DNA of 64,000 nucleotides from Paenibacillus polymyxa (GTDB lineage: Bacteria > Bacillota > Bacilli > Paenibacillales > Paenibacillaceae), in assembly GCF_001719045.1 (NCBI RefSeq), contig NZ_CP015423.1:4153501-4217500 (forward strand), in the 5' to 3' direction. How positions within the stretch are numbered: position 1 is the first letter of the stretch; each line of letters starts with the position of its first letter. A model generated the notes under the pieces. That model did no database searches. It saw nothing but the letters and a program-made list of their open reading frames with translations, and was not told the DNA's origin. A program made the translations under genes and the position numbers. Below are positions 29,710 through 37,231 of this stretch, in pieces.

Positions 29710-30854
29710 TGAGAGTAGCTTATATTGACCATACGGCAAGATGGAGCGGCGGCGAAGTCGCTTTGTACAACATACTGACGAATATCGGGGAACATATCGA
29801 CCCGCTCGTTATTTTGGCAGAGGAGGGCGATTTGGCAGATCGGCTTCGGCAGCGTGATATTGATGTGCGCATTGTTCCATTGGACGATTCGATTCGCAAT
29901 CGGGGACGGAATGCCGTGAATCTAGGTGCGCCTGCAGCAGCTTTTCGTTTGCTGGCTTACGGTAGAAAACTTGCGCCCTTGCTGCGTGAGGAAAAGGTCG
30001 TGTGCGTTCACACGAACTCGCTCAAGTCTGCACTGTATGGTACAGTAGCCGCCAAATCGGCGAAGCTGCCCTTGATCTGGCATATCCGTGACCACATCGG
30101 TCCGCCGTATCTGAAGCCGATTGTGGCCAAAGGGATTCGGCTGATGTCCCGCTTTTTGCCCAACGGAGTGATTGCTAATTCCAAGTCCACGCTGAGTGCG
30201 TTGGAGTTACCCCCGGACAAAAAGACGCTTGTCGTTTATTCTGCTTTTGCCAAAGCAATTACAGCACGTGACACGGCTGCCCATGTACGTGGTGATGACT
30301 CGTTTAACGTCGTATTGGTCGGCAGATTGGCGGAATGGAAGGGACAGCATATTTTACTGGAAGCAGCACGCTCCTTTTTACCGGATCAGCGCGTGAAATT
30401 CTGGCTGGCTGGAGATGCGTTGTTCGGAGAAGAGGAATACAAGCAACGATTAGAGTCCACGATGCGCGAATACGGGTTGGCTAACGTCAATCTGCTGGGA
30501 CACGTCGATGACATTCAAGGCCTGATGCAGCGTTGTGATTTGCTGATTCATACCTCTATTACACCAGAACCATTCGGTCAGGTCATAATTGAAGGCATGG
30601 CTGCGGGTCTCCCCGTGATTGCTTCCAATGAGGGTGGACCCAAGGAAACGGTGGTACCCCATGAAACCGGGCTGCTTATTGAACCGGGTGATCCGGCTAA
30701 GCTGGAAGAAGCCATCCGCTGGATGTTGGAGCATCCACAAGAACGTCAGCAGATGGGTGAGAGAGGGATGGAACGGGTCAAGAAGCATTTTGTCATCGAG
30801 AACACAGTTAAGGATATAGTTCATTACTATAAGGGTTTGTTGGCAGGAGTCTGA
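29706..30854 (+). CDS. Glycosyltransferase family 4 (second)
   Basis: 382-aa GT-B enzyme. N-terminal IDHTARWSGGEVALYNIL, central VVLVGRLAEWKGQHILLEAAR and donor motif PEPFGQVIIEGMAAGLPVIASNEGG. The start overlaps the previous stop as ATGA. Donor and acceptor unknown. Confidence 0.92.
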   Translation: MMRVAYIDHTARWSGGEVALYNILTNIGEHIDPLVILAEEGDLADRLRQRDIDVRIVPLDDSIRNRGRNAVNLGAPAAAFRLLAYGRKLAPLLREEKVVCVHTNSLKSALYGTVAAKSAKLPLIWHIRDHIGPPYLKPIVAKGIRLMSRFLPNGVIANSKSTLSALELPPDKKTLVVYSAFAKAITARDTAAHVRGDDSFNVVLVGRLAEWKGQHILLEAARSFLPDQRVKFWLAGDALFGEEEYKQRLESTMREYGLANVNLLGHVDDIQGLMQRCDLLIHTSITPEPFGQVIIEGMAAGLPVIASNEGGPKETVVPHETGLLIEPGDPAKLEEAIRWMLEHPQERQQMGERGMERVKKHFVIENTVKDIVHYYKGLLAGV

Positions 30855-30882
30855 CCGACATTCGCGTTAAAGGATGATTCAG

Positions 30883-31983
30883 ATGAAAATAGCGATAGCG
30901 CACGATTACTTAATCCAAATGGGCGGAGCGGAAAGGGTAGTAGAGGTATTCCACGATATGTATCCGGAGGCTCCTATCTTCACAACGGTGTTCAGCGACG
31001 ACCGCCTGTCGCGTAACTTGAAGGATGCGGATATTAGAGCCACTTGGCTACAAAAAGTCCCAGGAGTGAAGGACAACTTCAAAGGAGTGCTGCCGCTGTA
31101 TCCCATTGCTATCCGTGATTTTGATTTTAGGGATTTCGACATTGTTTTAAGCTCCAGCAGTGCATTTATGAAAAGCATCCAGGTACCCAAACATACGTTT
31201 CACATTTGTTATTGTCACACACCGATGCGGTTTGCCTGGGATTACGATACATATATGGCCCGGCAGTCCAAATCCAACCTGCTCAAAAACATGCTCAAGC
31301 TGTACATGAACCGGTTGAAAACATGGGATGCCAAAACTTCTCGCAACGTAGACCAGTTTGTCGCCAACTCTTCGGTTGTAAAACGAAGAATTTTACACTA
31401 TTACCAAAGGGATTCGGATGTGATTTTCCCACCTATTAATACATCCCGTTTTAAACGCGCTACAAACATCGGTGACTATTACCTGATCGTATCCCGATTG
31501 GTGTCCTACAAGCGCATCGATCTCGCGATCGAAGCATTCAAACGTAACGGTCTCAAGCTGCGCATTGTGGGTGAAGGACCGGACCGTAAACGACTCGAAG
31601 CTATGGCTGCCCCGAACATTGAGTTCCTCGGCAGGCTTGAGGATGAAGAGGTTAACAAGCTGATGGCAGAATGCCGAGCGCTCGTTTTTCCGGGTGAAGA
31701 GGACTTCGGTATTACGCCTTTGGAGGCGAATGCGGCCGGACGGCCTGTCATCGCTTTTCAGGGTGGGGGAGTGCTGGATACGATTGTTCCTCATGTGAAC
31801 GGCGTGTTTTTCCGCAAGCATCAAGTAGAAGATGTGCTGGAGGCCGTCGAAAAGGTTGAGCAACATGCGTGGAATGTGGACGATATCATTACCCATGCCC
31901 GCAAATTTGATGAAGAAAACTTCAAGGATCAATTAAAAAAGTATGTAGAACAAGCCTATGTGAACTTTCTAAAAGGAGGATGA
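30883..31983 (+). CDS. Glycosyltransferase family 4 (third, WbaZ-like)
   Basis: 366-aa GT-B enzyme of the branch that includes several mannosyltransferases: MKIAIAHDYLIQMGGAERVV at the start, ICYCHTPMRFAWDY, YYLIVSRLVSYKRIDLAIEAF and FPGEEDFGITPLEANAAGRPVIAF. With manC and its GDP-mannose product nearby, a mannosyl or related donor is a reasonable inference, no more. ATG 30883 has AAAGG 9 nt upstream; the ATG at 30874 abuts that site. Overlaps ugd. Confidence 0.9.
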   Translation: MKIAIAHDYLIQMGGAERVVEVFHDMYPEAPIFTTVFSDDRLSRNLKDADIRATWLQKVPGVKDNFKGVLPLYPIAIRDFDFRDFDIVLSSSSAFMKSIQVPKHTFHICYCHTPMRFAWDYDTYMARQSKSNLLKNMLKLYMNRLKTWDAKTSRNVDQFVANSSVVKRRILHYYQRDSDVIFPPINTSRFKRATNIGDYYLIVSRLVSYKRIDLAIEAFKRNGLKLRIVGEGPDRKRLEAMAAPNIEFLGRLEDEEVNKLMAECRALVFPGEEDFGITPLEANAAGRPVIAFQGGGVLDTIVPHVNGVFFRKHQVEDVLEAVEKVEQHAWNVDDIITHARKFDEENFKDQLKKYVEQAYVNFLKGG

Positions 31984-31988
31984 ACGGA

Positions 31989-33317
31989 ATGAAGCTGGCT
32001 GTAATCGGTACTGGATACGTTGGACTCGTCTCGGGTGTATGTTTTGCGCAAAAAGGTAATGAGGTGATTTGTGTCGATCTGGAGCAGCACAAAATCGACA
32101 TGTTGAACCGGGCAGAATCTCCGATTTATGAACCGGGTATTGAGGAATTGATCGCGTTGAATCTGGAAGCGGGCCGGTTGGAGTTCACCTCGGATTTGGC
32201 CGATGCGGTACGCCGCTCGGATATCGTAATTTTGGCGGTAGGTACACCTTCTCTGGCTAACGGTGAGGCGAATTTGTCGTACATTGAACAGGCGGCCGCT
32301 GATGTTGGGAAAGCCATGAACGGGTATAAGATTATTATGACCAAGAGTACTGTACCTGTCGGAACGAACGAAAAGATTAAGGACGTGTTGGCTCGTCACA
32401 CGAGTTTGTCTTTCGATATCGTCTCCGCGCCGGAGTTCCTGAGAGAAGGCTCAGCCATCAATGATACGCTTTATCCGGATCGCATCATTATTGGTTTGGA
32501 CAATACAGGATTGCGTGAAACCATGGTCACTCTGCATCAGGTGTTCACGGATAAAATCTATGTGACGGATATCCGTAGTGCTGAAATGATCAAATACGCG
32601 TCCAATGCGTTTCTGGCAACTAAAATTTCGTTCATTAACGAAATCGCTAATATTTGCGAAAAGGTTGGCGCCGATGTAACCTGTGTGGCTGACGGTATGG
32701 GTATGGACAAACGGATTGGCTCCTCTTTCCTACAAGCAGGGATCGGGTATGGTGGCTCTTGCTTTCCAAAAGACACAAATGCGCTTATCCAAATTGCAGG
32801 TAATGTAGACTATGAATTTAAGTTGTTGAAATCGGTGGTCGAGGTGAATACCGACCAGCGCTTTATGATTGTATCCAAGCTGCGCGAATCGCTGGGTCAA
32901 CTGAACGGTGTGTCCATTGGCATTTGGGGCCTCGCCTTCAAGCCAAATACAGATGACATCCGCGAAGCTCCAGCACTGGAAATCGTAGAAACGCTCATTC
33001 AGGCAGGCGCTATTGTCAAACTGTATGATCCCATTGCGATGGATAAATTCAAGGAGCGCGTGGATCACCCGAATATTATGTGGTGCTCATCCCCACAGCA
33101 AGCCGCTGAAGGTAGCGACGCTGTGTGCCTGTTGACCGATTGGGAAGAGTTCAAAAAAGTCGATCTCGTACAACTGGCCTCCATTTTGCGCAAGCCGGTT
33201 CTCATTGACGGTCGTAACGTATTCGCTGAGGAACAGATCCAAGGCTCCGGGCTGGAATACTACTCCGTGGGTCGTCCGCGGATGAGTGGGTGGAATAGAG
33301 ATAAAGTGGAAGTTTAA
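31989..33317 (+). CDS. ugd: UDP-glucose 6-dehydrogenase, copy 1
   Basis: Oxidises UDP-glucose to UDP-glucuronate with two NAD+. 442 aa with N-terminal GTGYVGLVSGVCFA, central YASNAFLATKISFINEIANI and catalytic Cys in GIGYGGSCFPKDT, and the C-terminal domain WGLAFKPNTDDIREAPALE. ATG 31989 is chosen: AAAAGGAGG ends at 31979, leaving 9 nt. Closely similar to copy 2 at 51.7 kb, so both blocks have their own glucuronate supply. Last gene of block 1 before a non-coding island. Confidence 0.96.
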   Translation: MKLAVIGTGYVGLVSGVCFAQKGNEVICVDLEQHKIDMLNRAESPIYEPGIEELIALNLEAGRLEFTSDLADAVRRSDIVILAVGTPSLANGEANLSYIEQAAADVGKAMNGYKIIMTKSTVPVGTNEKIKDVLARHTSLSFDIVSAPEFLREGSAINDTLYPDRIIIGLDNTGLRETMVTLHQVFTDKIYVTDIRSAEMIKYASNAFLATKISFINEIANICEKVGADVTCVADGMGMDKRIGSSFLQAGIGYGGSCFPKDTNALIQIAGNVDYEFKLLKSVVEVNTDQRFMIVSKLRESLGQLNGVSIGIWGLAFKPNTDDIREAPALEIVETLIQAGAIVKLYDPIAMDKFKERVDHPNIMWCSSPQQAAEGSDAVCLLTDWEEFKKVDLVQLASILRKPVLIDGRNVFAEEQIQGSGLEYYSVGRPRMSGWNRDKVEV

Positions 33318-33376
33318 AAGTGACAGATTAAAAAGTGACTGTGGCGGTGTTGGAGGCGCTGAAGGCGCTGCGCGTG

Positions 33377-33489
33377 CAGATTGTTCTTCCGATTGCTGTT
33401 ACCCCCGGATTTTCTGGATTATATAAAACATTCAAAGATTAAAATCCGGGGATAAAGGCAAACGCTGACGCTTCTTCAGAACAATTCTG
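33377..33489 (+). repeat. 112-bp palindromic repeat, copy A
   Basis: Outer arms CAGATTGTTCT and AGAACAATTCTG; inner perfect stem CCCCGGATTTT (33403-33413) with AAAATCCGGGG (33441-33451). Between them are the family-conserved blocks, here GATTGCTGTT and AAAGGCAAACGCTGACGCTT. Same orientation as copy B; copies C and D are inverted. Confidence 0.8.
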
Positions 33490-33797
33490 CCCGCTCCGCT
33501 GCTTTTCGCCGTGGAGTCACAGTATTTAAACTCCCACCTTATGGGGGGAGTAGAAGGGCAGATCGGAAGGAGCGGCACGGTTGAAGCCGCTCCTTCCGAT
33601 CAAGTACGCCATTGCGGTTGCCGAAGGCAATCTGGGCAAGGCGTTACGAAACCTCGATTACTTGAAGCTTGCAAGCACAGCGGGCAAGCTCTGAGTTCTC
33701 GAACGTCTTACAGGCTGACCGGACTTAATAATGTCCGGTCGTGCCTTTTGCACCACAAGATATGATCGATATGATGCATTTTTGAGTAGCGCAGGAA
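33490..33797 (+). ncRNA. Non-coding island 1 with strong hairpins, candidate structured RNA
   Basis: No credible protein: the only open frame (33511-33765) has no good start site and a composition unlike its neighbours. The sequence is full of stems: 33561-33576 with 33586-33601 (16 bp, perfect); ACGCC/GGCGT plus TTGC/GCAA enclosing GGTTGCC-GAA-GGCAATC (33606-33644); AGCTTGC/GCAAGCT (33666-33690); GACCGGAC/GTCCGGTC (33717-33740) followed by GTGCCTTTT. Strand is uncertain. It is bracketed by inverted copies A and C. It could be a stand-alone guide-type or transposon-borne RNA, but I cannot assign a family. Confidence 0.35.
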
Positions 33798-33911
33798 TGG
33801 ATTTGAATCTGGAGAAGCGGAGCGGTCGCCTTTGACTTGGGATTCTTACATATAAATGTCTTACACAATCCAAAGAATCCCACGGCAACAGCGATCGTAA
33901 GATCAAATCCA
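33798..33911 (-). repeat. 112-bp palindromic repeat, copy C
   Basis: Outer arms TGGATTTGA and TCAAATCCA; inner stem TGGGATTCTT (33838-33847) with AAGAATCCCA (33873-33882). Read on the minus strand it carries GATCGCTGTTG and CAAAGGCGACCGCTCCGCTT, matching copies A and B. It ends 70 bp before manC. Confidence 0.8.
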
Positions 33912-33981
33912 GTCCGTAGTGGGTAGTCAACTCATCATTCAGAACGATCATCCAACCAATATAGAGAGGAAGTGGAGAGTT

Positions 33982-35358
33982 ATGAAGCTCGTACTTTTGT
34001 CTGGTGGTTCCGGTAAAAGATTATGGCCTTTGTCCAACGATTCCCGTTCCAAACAATTTTTGAAGGTACTGGAGAGCCCAGAGGGGATTTCGGAATCCAT
34101 GGTACAGCGGGTATGGAGACAATTGGGAGACAACGGATTATCAGAATCCTCGTTTATTGCGACAGGGAGAGCACAGGTCGAAATGATCCAGAGTCAGGTC
34201 GGGCCGAATACGCGCATCATTGTTGAGCCGGAACGCAGAGACACCTTTCCTGCGATTGCGCTGACAGCGACTTATCTATATTCCATTGCTGGTGTTTCCC
34301 CTGATGAAATTATAGCTATTTTGCCTGTAGATCCTTATGTTGAGGATGCTTTCTTCGCTTCCGTAGCCCAGCTGGAACATACACTCCAGGAGAGTGAAGG
34401 CAAGCTTGCTTTAATCGGGGTTGTCCCTTCCTATCCTTCAGAGAAATATGGTTACATTATTCCGAAAAACGATGCCACCCAAGGTAGCACAGGCTACCGC
34501 GAAGTGAGCCATTTTCAAGAGAAACCCGACCGGGAGCAGGCGGAGCGTCTGATTGAACGCAATGCTCTATGGAACTGCGGGGTTTTTGCATTCAAATTAA
34601 GTTATTTGCTGGATATCTTGGCATCCAAGGGTTTGCCGCTGAATTATGAAGAAATGCAAAAGCAATACGCATCTCTGGAAAAAATCAGCTTTGACTATGA
34701 AGTAGTCGAGAAGGAAAAGGATATCGTAGTTCTTCCGTATGATGGTTTTTGGAAGGATCTGGGCACCTGGAATACGCTCACAGAAGAAATGTCTAATCAA
34801 CAAGTGGGCAGAGGTGTAGTAACGGAGGATTGCGTCAATACGAGTCTTATTAACGAGTTAGACATTCCTGTGGCGATCATTGGAACGAATGATCTGATTG
34901 TAGCCGCTAGCCCGGATGGTATTCTTGTGACCAATAAGGCTGAAAGTCCTCGCATTAAGGAAGTGCTCAAGGCTCATGATCAGCGTCCAATGTATGAAGA
35001 ACGTCGTTGGGGGCAGTATCGGGTTGTGGATTATGTCAAGTATGACGAGGGTAACGAGGTATTGACCAAACGAATCCGCGTACGGAAAGGCAAAAATATC
35101 AGCTATCAGCTTCATTTCAAACGGAGTGAAATTTGGACCATTATTAGCGGTGAAGCGGAAATTATTTTGAATGAGAAGCTGCACAAAGTAAAAGCTGGTG
35201 ATGTAGTTCGCATTCCTGAAGGAACGAAGCATAGCATTTTGGCTGTGACCGATGTGGATTTTATTGAGGTGCAGACTGGTTCTGAATTGGTTGAAGAGGA
35301 TATTGTCCGCTTTTGTATGGATTGGAATGAAATTTCCCGTCACCAATTTATCTCATAA
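33982..35358 (+). CDS. manC: Mannose-1-phosphate guanylyltransferase
   Basis: Makes GDP-mannose, the substrate of Gmd at 44 kb. 458 aa: a nucleotidyltransferase domain with LSGGSGKRLWPLSNDSRSKQ and FQEKPDR, then a C-terminal cupin-type mannose-6-phosphate isomerase domain (WGQYRVVDY, KGKNISYQLHFKRSEIW, AGDVVRIPEGTKHSI), so it is a bifunctional type II ManC by architecture. ATG 33982 has GGAGAG upstream; the open frame extends 63 nt further into the spacer. It is the only GDP-mannose gene in the window and must serve both blocks if both use it. Confidence 0.95.
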   Translation: MKLVLLSGGSGKRLWPLSNDSRSKQFLKVLESPEGISESMVQRVWRQLGDNGLSESSFIATGRAQVEMIQSQVGPNTRIIVEPERRDTFPAIALTATYLYSIAGVSPDEIIAILPVDPYVEDAFFASVAQLEHTLQESEGKLALIGVVPSYPSEKYGYIIPKNDATQGSTGYREVSHFQEKPDREQAERLIERNALWNCGVFAFKLSYLLDILASKGLPLNYEEMQKQYASLEKISFDYEVVEKEKDIVVLPYDGFWKDLGTWNTLTEEMSNQQVGRGVVTEDCVNTSLINELDIPVAIIGTNDLIVAASPDGILVTNKAESPRIKEVLKAHDQRPMYEERRWGQYRVVDYVKYDEGNEVLTKRIRVRKGKNISYQLHFKRSEIWTIISGEAEIILNEKLHKVKAGDVVRIPEGTKHSILAVTDVDFIEVQTGSELVEEDIVRFCMDWNEISRHQFIS

Positions 35359-35517
35359 TTGTTTTCGTAAAAACGAAAAAAAAGACGAATTCATGAAAAT
35401 TCATAGCTCAAACTGTCGAAATTGGGCGAAAACCTGTAAATTCATGAACATGACCTATTAAATTTTGGTAAAAGAAAGTCGATACTTAGGGTAAGAAGGA
35501 ATCCAAACTCCTTCCAA

Positions 35518-35594
35518 CGATAAACGCAGCCCTGTCGAAAGGCAGGTACGCAAAGCTAAAGGGCCTTCTACAAGGATGGCAGCCTGGCTACCGA
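35518..35594 (+). promoter_or_regulatory. Cyclic-di-GMP-I (GEMM-I) riboswitch
   Basis: The class I core is easily recognised: AACGCA near the 5' end, a P2 hairpin CCTGTCGAAAGGCAGG with a GAAA tetraloop, TACGCAAAGC, then AAGGGCC, and a second hairpin arm ending ATGGCAGCCTGGCTACC. The GAAA loop and the GG..CC receptor side match the family's tertiary contact. It ends directly before the ribosome binding site of the GH26 gene, implying control of translation by c-di-GMP. Confidence 0.9.
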
Positions 35595-35608
35595 AAGGAA
35601 GAGCGAAA

Positions 35609-37183
35609 GTGAGATTCAATTTTATTCCTCTGTATCGACTGATACGTCATGTACTCCCCGTTGTTATGCTTTTTTCATTGTTGCCCGTCGGTTTTGGTGA
35701 TTCTCTGTCTGTGGCGAATGCCGCTTCATTACAACCTGTTAATTCGGACGCTTCTATTCAGGCCCGTGAACTATACAATTATTTACTCAACATCTCAGGG
35801 GAAAAAATAGTCACCGGTCAGCATGATTATTTGGAAAGTCCGGATGAATTAAGTAACAAGGTCCAAAAAATCAGTCAGGCATATGTTGGTGTACACGGCT
35901 ATGAGATGGGAGCTATCTCTGGTCAATCTGACGCTACGGAAGCAGCACAACGTAAAAATGTCGTCGATAGTGCTATCCGTTGGAGCAGATCCGGTGGTAT
36001 TGTGACGATGACTTTTCATGAAGCGCTACCGGGTAGGCCACTGACTTGGGCCAATGTACAGGCGAAAGTAAGTCAGACAGAGTTCAACAAATACGTGACC
36101 CCAGGTACTACGCAGTATAACCTCCTCATTGCCGATCTGGATAAGGTCGCTGTTTCGTTAAAGCAGCTTCGTGATGCAGGGGTTCCGGTTTTGTGGAGAC
36201 CTTACCACGAAATGAATGGTGACTGGTTCTGGTGGGGAAACAAAACTAATTTCAATCAGCTATGGAATATCATGTACGACCGTTTTACAAACACACATCA
36301 ATTGAACAATCTGCTGTGGGTATGGAGTCCGAATGCGCCCAATTCGTATACTGTTCCGTATACCCCGAAATACCCGGGGGATGACAAAGTGGACATTTTG
36401 GCAGTAGACATTTACAACAATGATTTTAAGCAAAGTCATTACGAAGGCTTGCTTGGATTGGCACGGAATAAGCCGATTGCCATTGGGGAGCATGGTGAGA
36501 TGCCTAGTTCTGAGGTGTTGCAGGCTCAGCCTAAATGGGTATATTCCATGACTTGGGGCAAGATGCTGACCGAGAATAACACAACAATTCAAATTCAGGA
36601 TTATATGAATGATTCGAGGAGTTTGACGCGGGATGATGTGAAGAATGGATTGGAAACGATTCAACCACCTGGGGCAGATATACCGACCTTACCGGACGAG
36701 GGACAAAGTGAGCCTATCCCGGCTCCGACTCCTCCTTCCGTTCCTGATGTGGTATATGTGAACGGGCTGCAGGGCGAATATTTTAACAATATGAATTTGA
36801 ATGGAAGTCCTGCTTTGATCCGTACAGATAGCAAGCTGGACTACAACTGGCGCGCCATTGCAGCTGATCCAAAGGTGAATGCCGATCAGTTCTCGGTTCG
36901 CTGGACGGGTAAAATCAAACCACAATATAGCGAGACCTATACGTTCACAACGATATCCGATGACGGTATTCGTGTATGGGTAGACGGCAAGTTGGTGATT
37001 GACAGCTGGTTCAAACAAAGCTGGACGGAGCGTAAAGGCAGTATTACTTTGGAAGCAGGCAAAATGGTAGATTTAAAAGTGGAATACTATGATGAAAAAG
37101 GCGACGCAATGGCACGTCTTATGTGGGAAAGTCAGCATGAAGCGAAAGCGGTGATTCCCGGAAACGCTTTGTTTCTTCCTTGA
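35609..37183 (+). CDS. Secreted GH26 beta-mannanase with a PA14 domain
   Basis: 524 aa. A signal peptide (about residues 1-40, ending near ANA-A) is followed by a GH26 domain: EKIVTGQHDY, acid/base Glu201 in WRPYHEMNGDWFWWG, nucleophile Glu294 in IAIGEHGEMPS. A Pro-rich linker leads to a C-terminal PA14 carbohydrate-binding domain (LQGEYFNNMNLNG, FTTISDDGIRVWVDGKLVID). GTG 35609 is the start: it has AAGGAAGAG upstream and gives a proper signal peptide, whereas the ATG at 35576 lies inside the riboswitch. Its place between manC and the second hydrolase suggests it trims or releases the local mannose-containing polymer. Confidence 0.92.
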   Translation: MRFNFIPLYRLIRHVLPVVMLFSLLPVGFGDSLSVANAASLQPVNSDASIQARELYNYLLNISGEKIVTGQHDYLESPDELSNKVQKISQAYVGVHGYEMGAISGQSDATEAAQRKNVVDSAIRWSRSGGIVTMTFHEALPGRPLTWANVQAKVSQTEFNKYVTPGTTQYNLLIADLDKVAVSLKQLRDAGVPVLWRPYHEMNGDWFWWGNKTNFNQLWNIMYDRFTNTHQLNNLLWVWSPNAPNSYTVPYTPKYPGDDKVDILAVDIYNNDFKQSHYEGLLGLARNKPIAIGEHGEMPSSEVLQAQPKWVYSMTWGKMLTENNTTIQIQDYMNDSRSLTRDDVKNGLETIQPPGADIPTLPDEGQSEPIPAPTPPSVPDVVYVNGLQGEYFNNMNLNGSPALIRTDSKLDYNWRAIAADPKVNADQFSVRWTGKIKPQYSETYTFTTISDDGIRVWVDGKLVIDSWFKQSWTERKGSITLEAGKMVDLKVEYYDEKGDAMARLMWESQHEAKAVIPGNALFLP

Positions 37184-37231
37184 TTGATACTCTTTCCCGG
37201 TCCAAAAATTTGAGGAGAGAGGGTGGATCAT

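Noticed and set aside
33511..33765. 84-codon frame in non-coding island 1
   Set aside because: Runs across perfect hairpins, is Arg/Ser/Cys-rich and has no proper start; stems explain the sequence better.
33490..33797. Calling island 1 a HEARO/omega-RNA outright
   Set aside because: No IscB or TnpB gene is near and I cannot verify the conserved core from memory; left as something to test.
35576..35608. ATG start for the GH26 gene inside the riboswitch
   Set aside because: Lies in the aptamer; GTG 35609 has the ribosome binding site and gives the signal peptide.
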